From Hippasteria phrygiana (Eukaryota > Echinodermata > Asteroidea > Valvatida > Goniasteridae), in the NCBI GenBank assembly GCA_037893225.1, contig JAZGUH010000757.1, positions 186,001-250,000 on the forward strand: a stretch of 64,000 bases of DNA, in the 5' to 3' direction. The position numbers and the translations under genes were made by a program. The notes beneath the pieces were generated by a model that did no database searches, was not told the origin of the DNA, and worked only from the letters and a program-made list of their open reading frames with translations. This document shows, piece after piece, positions 24,788-38,117 of this stretch; position 1 is the first letter of the stretch; each line of letters starts with the position of its first letter.

Positions 24788-27700
24788 GCACACAGATGTT
24801 GGCCGGAAAGAAAATAAACATTGCGAGGTTTGAATTTTCTCCACAAGTTTTAACTCTAGGAAGCCGCCGATGATTGCAACATGTAGCGCCAGATTTAAGC
24901 TATCCATACATGTCAAAATTACTGTATTTGGTTGATATTTCATGCAATTATGAATGAGTAAAGCAAGTCATACCCTAGGGAATTTGACAGGCATGGAGCA
25001 ATAAATAGAAGGTAATATGCACACAGATGTTGGCCGGAAAGAAAATAAACATTGCGAGGTTTGAATTTTCTCGACAAGTTTTAACTCTAGGAAGCCGCCG
25101 ATGATTGCAACATGTAGCGCCAGATCTAAGCTATCCATACATGTCAAAATTACTGCATTTGGTTGATATTCCATGCAATTATGAATGAATAAAGCAAGTC
25201 CATACCCCAGGGAATTTGACATGCATGGAGCAATAAATAGACGGTTATATGTACACAGATGTTGGCCGGAAAGAAAATAAACATTGCGAGGTTTGAATTT
25301 TCTCCACAAGTGTTAACTCTAAGAAGCCGCCGATGATTGCAACATGTAGCGCCAGATCTAAGCTATCCATACATGTCAAAATTACTGAATTTGGTTTATA
25401 TTTCATGCAATTATGAATGAGTAAAGCTAGTCCATACCCAAGGGAATTTGACATGCATGGAGCAATAAATAGACGGTAACATGTACACAGATGTTGGCCG
25501 GAAAGAAAATAAACATTGCGAGGTTTGAATTTTCTCCACAAGTTTTAACTCTAGGAAGCCGCCGATGATTGCAACATGTAGCGCCAGATCTAAGCTATCC
25601 ATACATGTCAAAATTACTGTATTTGGTTGATATTTCATGCAATTATGAATGAGTAAAGCAAGTCATACCCTAGGGAATTTGACAGGCATGGAGCAATAAA
25701 TAGACGGTAACATGTACACAGATGTTGGCCGGAAAGAAAATAAACATTGCGAGGTTTGAATTTTCTCCACAAGTTTTAACTCTAGGAAGCCGCCGATGAT
25801 TGCAACATGTAGCGCCAGATCTAAGCTATCCATACATGTCAAAATTACTGTATTTGGTTGATATTTCATGCAATTATGAATGAGCAAAGCAAGTCATACC
25901 CAAGGGAATTTGACAGGCATGGAGCAATAAATAGACGGTAACATGTACACAGATGTTGGCCGGAAAGAAAATAAACATTGCGAGGTTTGAATTTTCTCCA
26001 CAAGTGTTAACTCTAAGAAGCCGCCGATAATTGCAACATGTAGCGCCAGATCTAAGCTATCCATACATGTCAAAATTACTGCATTTGGTTGATATTTCAT
26101 GCAATTATGAATGAATAAAGCAAGTCCATACCCCAGGGAATTTGACATGCATGGAGCAATAAATAGACGGTAACATGTACACAGATGTTGGCCGGAAAGA
26201 AAATAAACATTGCGAGGTTTGAATTTTCTCCACAAGTTTTAACTCTAGGAAGCCGCCGATGATTGCAACATGTAGCGCCAGATCTAAGCTATCCATACAT
26301 GTCAAAATTACTGTATTTGGTTGATATTTCATGCAATTATGAATGAGTAAAGCAAGTCATACCCTAGGGAATTTGACAGGCATGGAGCAATAAATAGAAG
26401 GTAATATGCACACAGATGTTGGCCGGAAAGAAAATAAACATTGCGAGGTTTGAATTTTCTCCACAAGTGTTAACTCTAAGAAGCCGCCGATAATTGCAAC
26501 ATGTAGCGCCAGATCTAAGCTATCCATACATGTCAAAATTACTGTATTTGGTTGATATTTCATGCAATTATGAATGAGTAAAGCAAGTCCATACCCCAGG
26601 GAATTTGACATGCATGGAGCAATAAATAGACGGTAACATGTACACAGATGTTGGCCGGAAAGAAAATAAACATTGCGAGGTTTGAATTTTCTCCACAAGT
26701 TTTAACTCTAGGAAGCCGCCGATGATTGCAACATGTAGCGCCAGATCTAAGCTATCCATACATGTCAAAATTACTGTATTTGGTTGATATTTCATGCAAT
26801 TATGAATGAGTAAAGCAAGTCATACCCTAGGGAATTTGACAGGCATGGAGCAATAAATAGAAGGTAATATGCACACAGATGTTGGCCGGAAAGAAAATAA
26901 ACATTGCGATGTTTGAATTTTCTCCACAAGTGTTAACTCTAAGAAGCCGCCGATAATTGCAACATGTAGCGCCAGATCTAAGCTATCCATACATGTCAAA
27001 ATTACTGTATTTGGTTGATATTTCATGCAATTATGAATGAGTAAAGCACGTCATACCCTAGGGAATTTGACAGGCATGGAGCAATAAATAGAAGGTAATA
27101 TGCACACAGATGTTGGCCGGAAAGAAAATAAACATTGCGAGGTTTGAATTTTCTCCACAAGTTTTAACTCTAGGAAGCCGCCGATGATTGCAACATGTAG
27201 CGCCAGATCTAAGCTATCCATACATGTCAAAATTACTGTATTTGGTTGATATTTCATGCAATTATGAATGAGTAAAGCAAGTCATACCCTAGGGAATTTG
27301 ACAGGCATGGAGCAATAAATAGACGGTAACATGTACACAGATGTTGGCCGGAAAGAAAATAAACATTGCGAGGTTTGAATTTTCTCCACAAGTGTTAACT
27401 CTAAGAAGCCGCCGATGATTGCAACATGTAGCGCCAGATCTAAGCTATCCATACATGTCAAAATTACTGAATTTGGTTTATATTTCATGCAATTATGAAT
27501 GAGTAAAGCTAGTCCATACCCCAGGGAATTTGACATGCATGGAGCAATAAATAGACGGTAACATGTACACAGATGTTGGCCGGAAAGAAAATAAACATTG
27601 CGAGGTTTGAATTTTCTCCACAAGTTTTAACTCTAGGAAGCCGCCGATGATTGCAACATGTAGCGCCAGATCTAAGCTATCCATACATGTCAAAATTACT

Positions 27701-29416
27701 GCATTTGGTTGATATTTCATGCAATTATGAATGAGTAAAGCAAGTCATACCCTAGGGAATTTGACAGGCATGGAGCAATAAATAGAAGGTAATATGCACA
27801 CAGATGTTGGCCGGAAAGAAAATAAACATTGCGAGGTTTGAATTTTCTCCACAAGTGTTAACTCTAAGAAGCCGCCGATAATTGCAACATGTAGCGCCAG
27901 ATCTAAGCTATCCATACATGTCAAAATTACTGTATTTGGTTGATATTTCATGCAATTATGAATGAGTAAAGCACGTCATACCCTAGGGAATTTGACAGGC
28001 ATGGAGCAATAAATAGAAGGTAATATGCACACAGATGTTGGCCGGAAAGAAAATAAACATTGCGAGGTTTGAATTTTCTCCACAAGTTTTAACTCTAGGA
28101 AGCCGCCGATGATTGCAACATGTAGCGCCAGATCTAAGCTATCCATACATGTCAAAATTACTGCATTTGGTTGATATTCCATGCAATTATGAATGAATAA
28201 AGCAAGTCCATACCCCAGGGAATTTGACATGCATGGAGCAATAAATAGACGGTTATATGTACACAGATGTTGGCCGGAAAGAAAATAAACATTGCGAGGT
28301 TTGAATTTTCTCCACAAGTGTTAACTCTAAGAAGCCGCCGATGATTGCAACATGTAGCGCCAGATCTAAGCTATCCATACATGTCAAAATTACTGAATTT
28401 GGTTTATATTTCATGCAATTATGAATGAGTAAAGCTAGTCCATACCCCAGGGAATTTGACATGCATGGAGCAATAAATAGACGGTAACATGTACACAGAT
28501 GTTGGCCGGAAAGAAAATAAACATTGCGAGGTTTGAATTTTCTCCACAAGTTTTAACTCTAGGAAGCCGCCGATGATTGCAACATGTAGCGCCAGATCTA
28601 AGCTATCCATACATGTCAAAATTACTGTATTTGGTTGATATTTCATGCAATTATGAATGAGTAAAGCAAGTCATACCCTAGGGAATTTGACAGGCATGGA
28701 GCAATAAATAGACGGTAACATGTACACAGATGTTGGCCGGAAAGAAAATAAACATTGCGAGGTTTGAATTTTCTCCACAAGTGTTAACTCTAAGAAGCCG
28801 CCGATGATTGCAACATGTAGCGCCAGATCTAAGCTATCCATACATGTCAAAATTACTGAATTTGGTTTATATTTCATGCAATTATGAATGAGTAAAGCTA
28901 GTCCATACCCCAGGGAATTTGACATGCATGGAGCAATAAATAGACGGTAACATGTACACAGATGTTGGCCGGAAAGAAAATAAACATTGCGAGGTTTGAA
29001 TTTTCTCCACAAGTTTTAACTCTAGGAAGCCGCCGATGATTGCAACATGTAGCGCCAGATCTAAGCTATCCATACATGTCAAAATTACTGCATTTGGTTG
29101 ATATTTCATGCAATTATGAATGAGTAAAGCAAGTCATACCCTAGGGAATTTGACAGGCATGGAGCAATAAATAGAAGGTAATATGCACACAGATGTTGGC
29201 CGGAAAGAAAATAAACATTGCGAGGTTTGAATTTTCTCCACAAGTGTTAACTCTAAGAAGCCGCCGATAATTGCAACATGTAGCGCCAGATCTAAGCTAT
29301 CCATACATGTCAAAATTACTGCATTTGGTTGATATTTCATGCAATTATGAATGAATAAAGCAAGTCCATACCCCAGGGAATTTGACATGCATGGAGCAAT
29401 AAATAGACGGTAACAT
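24788..29416 (+). repeat. 20-mer HOR unit (4629 bp), copy 1
   Basis: Twenty monomers, nine of them 232 bp, repeat immediately downstream at an offset of 4629 bp. The differences I noticed are 25073 g versus 29702 c and 26242 c versus 30871 a. Shared private markers are agatttaag (24895/29524), ccatacccaaggg in a 232-bp junction (about 25435/30064), gcgatgttt (26910/31539) and gcacgtcat (27049/31678 and 27974/32603). The unit contains cassettes at 25002 and 28010. It is itself a mosaic of segment R: 25.66-27.05 kb matches 21.27-22.65 kb at 4398 bp, and 27.98-29.5 kb matches 22.65-24.2 kb at 5323 bp. Confidence 0.88.
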
Positions 29417-32400
29417 GTACACAGATGTTGGCCGGAAAGAAAATAAACATTGCGAGGTTTGAATTTTCTCCACAAGTTTTAACTCTAGGAAGCCGCCGAT
29501 GATTGCAACATGTAGCGCCAGATTTAAGCTATCCATACATGTCAAAATTACTGTATTTGGTTGATATTTCATGCAATTATGAATGAGTAAAGCAAGTCAT
29601 ACCCTAGGGAATTTGACAGGCATGGAGCAATAAATAGAAGGTAATATGCACACAGATGTTGGCCGGAAAGAAAATAAACATTGCGAGGTTTGAATTTTCT
29701 CCACAAGTTTTAACTCTAGGAAGCCGCCGATGATTGCAACATGTAGCGCCAGATCTAAGCTATCCATACATGTCAAAATTACTGCATTTGGTTGATATTC
29801 CATGCAATTATGAATGAATAAAGCAAGTCCATACCCCAGGGAATTTGACATGCATGGAGCAATAAATAGACGGTTATATGTACACAGATGTTGGCCGGAA
29901 AGAAAATAAACATTGCGAGGTTTGAATTTTCTCCACAAGTGTTAACTCTAAGAAGCCGCCGATGATTGCAACATGTAGCGCCAGATCTAAGCTATCCATA
30001 CATGTCAAAATTACTGAATTTGGTTTATATTTCATGCAATTATGAATGAGTAAAGCTAGTCCATACCCAAGGGAATTTGACATGCATGGAGCAATAAATA
30101 GACGGTAACATGTACACAGATGTTGGCCGGAAAGAAAATAAACATTGCGAGGTTTGAATTTTCTCCACAAGTTTTAACTCTAGGAAGCCGCCGATGATTG
30201 CAACATGTAGCGCCAGATCTAAGCTATCCATACATGTCAAAATTACTGTATTTGGTTGATATTTCATGCAATTATGAATGAGTAAAGCAAGTCATACCCT
30301 AGGGAATTTGACAGGCATGGAGCAATAAATAGACGGTAACATGTACACAGATGTTGGCCGGAAAGAAAATAAACATTGCGAGGTTTGAATTTTCTCCACA
30401 AGTTTTAACTCTAGGAAGCCGCCGATGATTGCAACATGTAGCGCCAGATCTAAGCTATCCATACATGTCAAAATTACTGTATTTGGTTGATATTTCATGC
30501 AATTATGAATGAGCAAAGCAAGTCATACCCAAGGGAATTTGACAGGCATGGAGCAATAAATAGACGGTAACATGTACACAGATGTTGGCCGGAAAGAAAA
30601 TAAACATTGCGAGGTTTGAATTTTCTCCACAAGTGTTAACTCTAAGAAGCCGCCGATAATTGCAACATGTAGCGCCAGATCTAAGCTATCCATACATGTC
30701 AAAATTACTGCATTTGGTTGATATTTCATGCAATTATGAATGAATAAAGCAAGTCCATACCCCAGGGAATTTGACATGCATGGAGCAATAAATAGACGGT
30801 AACATGTACACAGATGTTGGCCGGAAAGAAAATAAACATTGCGAGGTTTGAATTTTCTCCACAAGTTTTAAATCTAGGAAGCCGCCGATGATTGCAACAT
30901 GTAGCGCCAGATCTAAGCTATCCATACATGTCAAAATTACTGTATTTGGTTGATATTTCATGCAATTATGAATGAGTAAAGCAAGTCATACCCTAGGGAA
31001 TTTGACAGGCATGGAGCAATAAATAGAAGGTAATATGCACACAGATGTTGGCCGGAAAGAAAATAAACATTGCGAGGTTTGAATTTTCTCCACAAGTGTT
31101 AACTCTAAGAAGCCGCCGATAATTGCAACATGTAGCGCCAGATCTAAGCTATCCATACATGTCAAAATTACTGTATTTGGTTGATATTTCATGCAATTAT
31201 GAATGAGTAAAGCAAGTCCATACCCCAGGGAATTTGACATGCATGGAGCAATAAATAGACGGTAACATGTACACAGATGTTGGCCGGAAAGAAAATAAAC
31301 ATTGCGAGGTTTGAATTTTCTCCACAAGTTTTAACTCTAGGAAGCCGCCGATGATTGCAACATGTAGCGCCAGATCTAAGCTATCCATACATGTCAAAAT
31401 TACTGTATTTGGTTGATATTTCATGCAATTATGAATGAGTAAAGCAAGTCATACCCTAGGGAATTTGACAGGCATGGAGCAATAAATAGAAGGTAATATG
31501 CACACAGATGTTGGCCGGAAAGAAAATAAACATTGCGATGTTTGAATTTTCTCCACAAGTGTTAACTCTAAGAAGCCGCCGATAATTGCAACATGTAGCG
31601 CCAGATCTAAGCTATCCATACATGTCAAAATTACTGTATTTGGTTGATATTTCATGCAATTATGAATGAGTAAAGCACGTCATACCCTAGGGAATTTGAC
31701 AGGCATGGAGCAATAAATAGAAGGTAATATGCACACAGATGTTGGCCGGAAAGAAAATAAACATTGCGAGGTTTGAATTTTCTCCACAAGTTTTAACTCT
31801 AGGAAGCCGCCGATGATTGCAACATGTAGCGCCAGATCTAAGCTATCCATACATGTCAAAATTACTGTATTTGGTTGATATTTCATGCAATTATGAATGA
31901 GTAAAGCAAGTCATACCCTAGGGAATTTGACAGGCATGGAGCAATAAATAGACGGTAACATGTACACAGATGTTGGCCGGAAAGAAAATAAACATTGCGA
32001 GGTTTGAATTTTCTCCACAAGTGTTAACTCTAAGAAGCCGCCGATGATTGCAACATGTAGCGCCAGATCTAAGCTATCCATACATGTCAAAATTACTGAA
32101 TTTGGTTTATATTTCATGCAATTATGAATGAGTAAAGCTAGTCCATACCCCAGGGAATTTGACATGCATGGAGCAATAAATAGACGGTAACATGTACACA
32201 GATGTTGGCCGGAAAGAAAATAAACATTGCGAGGTTTGAATTTTCTCCACAAGTTTTAACTCTAGGAAGCCGCCGATGATTGCAACATGTAGCGCCAGAT
32301 CTAAGCTATCCATACATGTCAAAATTACTGCATTTGGTTGATATTTCATGCAATTATGAATGAGTAAAGCAAGTCATACCCTAGGGAATTTGACAGGCAT

Positions 32401-34045
32401 GGAGCAATAAATAGAAGGTAATATGCACACAGATGTTGGCCGGAAAGAAAATAAACATTGCGAGGTTTGAATTTTCTCCACAAGTGTTAACTCTAAGAAG
32501 CCGCCGATAATTGCAACATGTAGCGCCAGATCTAAGCTATCCATACATGTCAAAATTACTGTATTTGGTTGATATTTCATGCAATTATGAATGAGTAAAG
32601 CACGTCATACCCTAGGGAATTTGACAGGCATGGAGCAATAAATAGAAGGTAATATGCACACAGATGTTGGCCGGAAAGAAAATAAACATTGCGAGGTTTG
32701 AATTTTCTCCACAAGTTTTAACTCTAGGAAGCCGCCGATGATTGCAACATGTAGCGCCAGATCTAAGCTATCCATACATGTCAAAATTACTGCATTTGGT
32801 TGATATTCCATGCAATTATGAATGAATAAAGCAAGTCCATACCCCAGGGAATTTGACATGCATGGAGCAATAAATAGACGGTTATATGTACACAGATGTT
32901 GGCCGGAAAGAAAATAAACATTGCGAGGTTTGAATTTTCTCCACAAGTGTTAACTCTAAGAAGCCGCCGATGATTGCAACATGTAGCGCCAGATCTAAGC
33001 TATCCATACATGTCAAAATTACTGAATTTGGTTTATATTTCATGCAATTATGAATGAGTAAAGCTAGTCCATACCCCAGGGAATTTGACATGCATGGAGC
33101 AATAAATAGACGGTAACATGTACACAGATGTTGGCCGGAAAGAAAATAAACATTGCGAGGTTTGAATTTTCTCCACAAGTTTTAACTCTAGGAAGCCGCC
33201 GATGATTGCAACATGTAGCGCCAGATCTAAGCTATCCATACATGTCAAAATTACTGTATTTGGTTGATATTTCATGCAATTATGAATGAGTAAAGCAAGT
33301 CATACCCTAGGGAATTTGACAGGCATGGAGCAATAAATAGACGGTAACATGTACACAGATGTTGGCCGGAAAGAAAATAAACATTGCGAGGTTTGAATTT
33401 TCTCCACAAGTGTTAACTCTAAGAAGCCGCCGATGATTGCAACATGTAGCGCCAGATCTAAGCTATCCATACATGTCAAAATTACTGAATTTGGTTTATA
33501 TTTCATGCAATTATGAATGAGTAAAGCTAGTCCATACCCCAGGGAATTTGACATGCATGGAGCAATAAATAGACGGTAACATGTACACAGATGTTGGCCG
33601 GAAAGAAAATAAACATTGCGAGGTTTGAATTTTCTCCACAAGTTTTAACTCTAGGAAGCCGCCGATGATTGCAACATGTAGCGCCAGATCTAAGCTATCC
33701 ATACATGTCAAAATTACTGCATTTGGTTGATATTTCATGCAATTATGAATGAGTAAAGCAAGTCATACCCTAGGGAATTTGACAGGCATGGAGCAATAAA
33801 TAGAAGGTAATATGCACACAGATGTTGGCCGGAAAGAAAATAAACATTGCGAGGTTTGAATTTTCTCCACAAGTGTTAACTCTAAGAAGCCGCCGATAAT
33901 TGCAACATGTAGCGCCAGATCTAAGCTATCCATACATGTCAAAATTACTGCATTTGGTTGATATTTCATGCAATTATGAATGAATAAAGCAAGTCCATAC
34001 CCCAGGGAATTTGACATGCATGGAGCAATAAATAGACGGTAACAT
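29417..34045 (+). repeat. 20-mer HOR unit (4629 bp), copy 2
   Basis: Second copy of the 20-mer with the same order and private markers. Cassettes lie at 29631 and 32639. Copy 2 carries the private change aaatctagg at 30871. With two differences noticed over 4.6 kb, the two copies are about 99.9% identical, so the tandem duplication is recent relative to the monomer divergence of up to about 5%. Confidence 0.88.
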
Positions 34046-35286
34046 GTACACAGATGTTGGCCGGAAAGAAAATAAACATTGCGAGGTTTGAATTTTCTCC
34101 ACAAGTTTTAACTCTAGGAAGCCGCCGATGATTGCAACATGTAGCGCCAGATCTAAGCTATCCATACATGTCAAAATTACTGTATTTGGTTGATATTTCA
34201 TGCAATTATGAATGAGTAAAGCAAGTCATACCCTAGGGAATTTGACAGGCATGGAGCAATAAATAGAAGGTAATATGCACACAGATGTTGGCCGGAAAGA
34301 AAATAAACATTGCGAGGTTTGAATTTTCTCCACAAGTTTTAACTCTAGGAAGCCGCCGATGATTGCAACATGTAGCGCCAGATCTAAGCTATCCATACAT
34401 GTCAAAATTACTGTATTTGGTTGATATTTCATGCAATTATGAATGAGTAAAGCAAGTCATACCCTAGGGAATTTGACAGGCATGGAGCAATAAATAGAAG
34501 GTAATATGCACACAGATGTTGGCCGGAAAGAAAATAAACATTGCGAGGTTTGAATTTTCTCCACAAGTGTTAACTCTAAGAAGCCGCCGGTAATTGCAAC
34601 ATGTAGCGCCAGATCTAAGCTATCCATACATGTCAAAATTACTGTATTTGGTTGATATTTCATGCAATTATGAATGAATAAAGCAAGTCATACCCTAGGG
34701 AATTTGACAGGCATGGAGCAATAAATAGAAGGTAATATGCACACAGATGTTGGCCGGAAAGAAAATAAACATTGCGAGGTTTGAATTTTCTCCACAAGTT
34801 TTAACTCTAGGAAGCCGCCGATGATTGCAACATGTAGCGCCAGATCTAAGCTATCCATACATGTCAAAATTACTGCATTTGGTTGATATTCCATGCAATT
34901 ATGAATGAATAAAGCAAGTCCATACCCCAGGGAATTTGACATGCATGGAGCAATAAATAGACGGTTATATGTACACAGATGTTGGCCGGAAAGAAAATAA
35001 ACATTGCGAGGTTTGAATTTTCTCCACAAGTGTTAACTCTAAGAAGCCGCCGATGATTGCAACATGTAGCGCCAGATCTAAGCTATCCATACATGTCAAA
35101 ATTACTGAATTTGGTTTATATTTCATGCAATTATGAATGAGTAAAGCTAGTCCATACCCCAGGGAATTTGACATGCATGGAGCAATAAATAGACGGTAAC
35201 ATGTACACAGATGTTGGCCGGAAAGAAAATAAACATTGCGAGGTTTGAATTTTCTCCACAAGTTTTAACTCTAGGAAGCCGCCGAT
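34046..35286 (+). repeat. Partial third 20-mer start, linker, and first cassette of a tandem pair
   Basis: From 34046 to about 34412 the order of the 20-mer continues as a truncated third copy. At 34153 it has agatctaag where the other two have agatttaag. Then follow linker monomers with the private change ccgccggta near 34590 and a recombinant D site near 34675 (gaataaag joined to the 231-bp gtcataccc form). The first of two tandem 695-bp cassettes starts at 34722. Confidence 0.78.
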
Positions 35287-36032
35287 GATTGCAACATGTA
35301 GCGCCAGATCTAAGCTATCCATACATGTCAAAATTACTGTATTTGGTTGATATTTCATGCAATTATGAATGAGTAAAGCAAGTCATACCCTAGGGAATTT
35401 GACAGGCATGGAGCAATAAATAGAAGGTAATATGCACACAGATGTTGGCCGGAAAGAAAATAAACATTGCGAGGTTTGAATTTTCTCCACAAGTTTTAAC
35501 TCTAGGAAGCCGCCGATGATTGCAACATGTAGCGCCAGATCTAAGCTATCCATACATGTCAAAATTACTGCATTTGGTTGATATTCCATGCAATTATGAA
35601 TGAATAAAGCAAGTCCATACCCCAGGGAATTTGACATGCATGGAGCAATAAATAGACGGTTATATGTACACAGATGTTGGCCGGAAAGAAAATAAACATT
35701 GCGAGGTTTGAATTTTCTCCACAAGTGTTAACTCTAAGAAGCCGCCGATGATTGCAACATGTAGCGCCAGATCTAAGCTATCCATACATGTCAAAATTAC
35801 TGAATTTGGTTTATATTTCATGCAATTATGAATGAGTAAAGCTAGTCCATACCCCAGGGAATTTGACATGCATGGAGCAATAAATAGACGGTAACATGTA
35901 CACAGATGTTGGCCGGAAAGAAAATAAACATTGCGAGGTTTGAATTTTCTCCACAAGTTTTAACTCTAGGAAGCCGCCGATGATTGCAACATGTAGCGCC
36001 AGATCTAAGCTATCCATACATGTCAAAATTAC
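34679..36032 (+). repeat. Tandem 695-bp cassette pair
   Basis: Bases of about 34679-35337 equal 35374-36032 at an offset of 695 bp. This is the only place where the A3 cassette is directly tandem. The second copy diverges in its third monomer, which has actgcattt and gatattcc (C4) instead of actgtattt (C1). It leads into the 1390-bp unit. Confidence 0.83.
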
Positions 36033-36676
36033 TGCATTTGGTTGATATTCCATGCAATTATGAATGAATAAAGCAAGTCCATACCCCAGGGAATTTGACA
36101 TGCATGGAGCAATAAATAGAAGGTAATATGCACACAGATGTTGGCCGGAAAGAAAATAAACATTGCGAGGTTTGAATTTTCTCCACAAGTTTTAACTCTA
36201 GGAAGCCGCCGATGATTGCAACATGTAGCGCCAGATCTAAGCTATCCATACATGTCAAAATTACTGAATTTGGTTTATATTTCATGCAATTATGAATGAG
36301 TAAAGCTAGTCCATACCCCAGGGAATTTGACATGCATGGAGCAATAAATAGACGGTAACATGTACACAGATGTTGGCCGGAAAGAAAATAAACATTGCGA
36401 GGTTTGAATTTTCTCCACAAGTTTTAACTCTAGGAAGCCGCCGATGATTGCAACATGTAGCGCCAGATCTAAGCTATCCATACATGTCAAAATTACTGTA
36501 TTTGGTTGATATTTCATGCAATTATGAATGAGTAAAGCAAGTCATACCCAAGGGAATTTGACAGGCATGGAGCAATAAATAGAAGGTAATATGCACACAG
36601 ATGTTGGCCGGAAAGAAAATAAACATTGCGAGGTTTGAATTTTCTCCACAAGTGTTAACTCTAAGAAGCCGCCGAT
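35287..36676 (+). repeat. 6-mer HOR unit (1390 bp), copy 1
   Basis: Six monomers, four of them 232 bp, repeat immediately downstream. The order includes the A3 cassette and then a C4 monomer followed by agaaggtaatatgcac, B2 and C3. That combination (A1-B2-C3) is otherwise rare in the left half. I noticed no difference from the next copy. Confidence 0.85.
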
Positions 36677-38117
36677 AATTGCAACATGTAGCGCCAGATC
36701 TAAGCTATCCATACATGTCAAAATTACTGTATTTGGTTGATATTTCATGCAATTATGAATGAGTAAAGCAAGTCATACCCTAGGGAATTTGACAGGCATG
36801 GAGCAATAAATAGAAGGTAATATGCACACAGATGTTGGCCGGAAAGAAAATAAACATTGCGAGGTTTGAATTTTCTCCACAAGTTTTAACTCTAGGAAGC
36901 CGCCGATGATTGCAACATGTAGCGCCAGATCTAAGCTATCCATACATGTCAAAATTACTGCATTTGGTTGATATTCCATGCAATTATGAATGAATAAAGC
37001 AAGTCCATACCCCAGGGAATTTGACATGCATGGAGCAATAAATAGACGGTTATATGTACACAGATGTTGGCCGGAAAGAAAATAAACATTGCGAGGTTTG
37101 AATTTTCTCCACAAGTGTTAACTCTAAGAAGCCGCCGATGATTGCAACATGTAGCGCCAGATCTAAGCTATCCATACATGTCAAAATTACTGAATTTGGT
37201 TTATATTTCATGCAATTATGAATGAGTAAAGCTAGTCCATACCCCAGGGAATTTGACATGCATGGAGCAATAAATAGACGGTAACATGTACACAGATGTT
37301 GGCCGGAAAGAAAATAAACATTGCGAGGTTTGAATTTTCTCCACAAGTTTTAACTCTAGGAAGCCGCCGATGATTGCAACATGTAGCGCCAGATCTAAGC
37401 TATCCATACATGTCAAAATTACTGCATTTGGTTGATATTCCATGCAATTATGAATGAATAAAGCAAGTCCATACCCCAGGGAATTTGACATGCATGGAGC
37501 AATAAATAGAAGGTAATATGCACACAGATGTTGGCCGGAAAGAAAATAAACATTGCGAGGTTTGAATTTTCTCCACAAGTTTTAACTCTAGGAAGCCGCC
37601 GATGATTGCAACATGTAGCGCCAGATCTAAGCTATCCATACATGTCAAAATTACTGAATTTGGTTTATATTTCATGCAATTATGAATGAGTAAAGCTAGT
37701 CCATACCCCAGGGAATTTGACATGCATGGAGCAATAAATAGACGGTAACATGTACACAGATGTTGGCCGGAAAGAAAATAAACATTGCGAGGTTTGAATT
37801 TTCTCCACAAGTTTTAACTCTAGGAAGCCGCCGATGATTGCAACATGTAGCGCCAGATCTAAGCTATCCATACATGTCAAAATTACTGTATTTGGTTGAT
37901 ATTTCATGCAATTATGAATGAGTAAAGCAAGTCATACCCAAGGGAATTTGACAGGCATGGAGCAATAAATAGAAGGTAATATGCACACAGATGTTGGCCG
38001 GAAAGAAAATAAACATTGCGAGGTTTGAATTTTCTCCACAAGTGTTAACTCTAAGAAGCCGCCGATAATTGCAACATGTAGCGCCAGATCTAAGCTATCC
38101 ATACATGTCAAAATTAC
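36677..38117 (+). repeat. 6-mer HOR unit, copy 2
   Basis: Same order as 35287-36727 at an offset of 1390 bp. Agreement ends near 38117, where actgcattt replaces actgtattt. A partial third copy of the central monomers follows after a short interruption. Confidence 0.85.
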
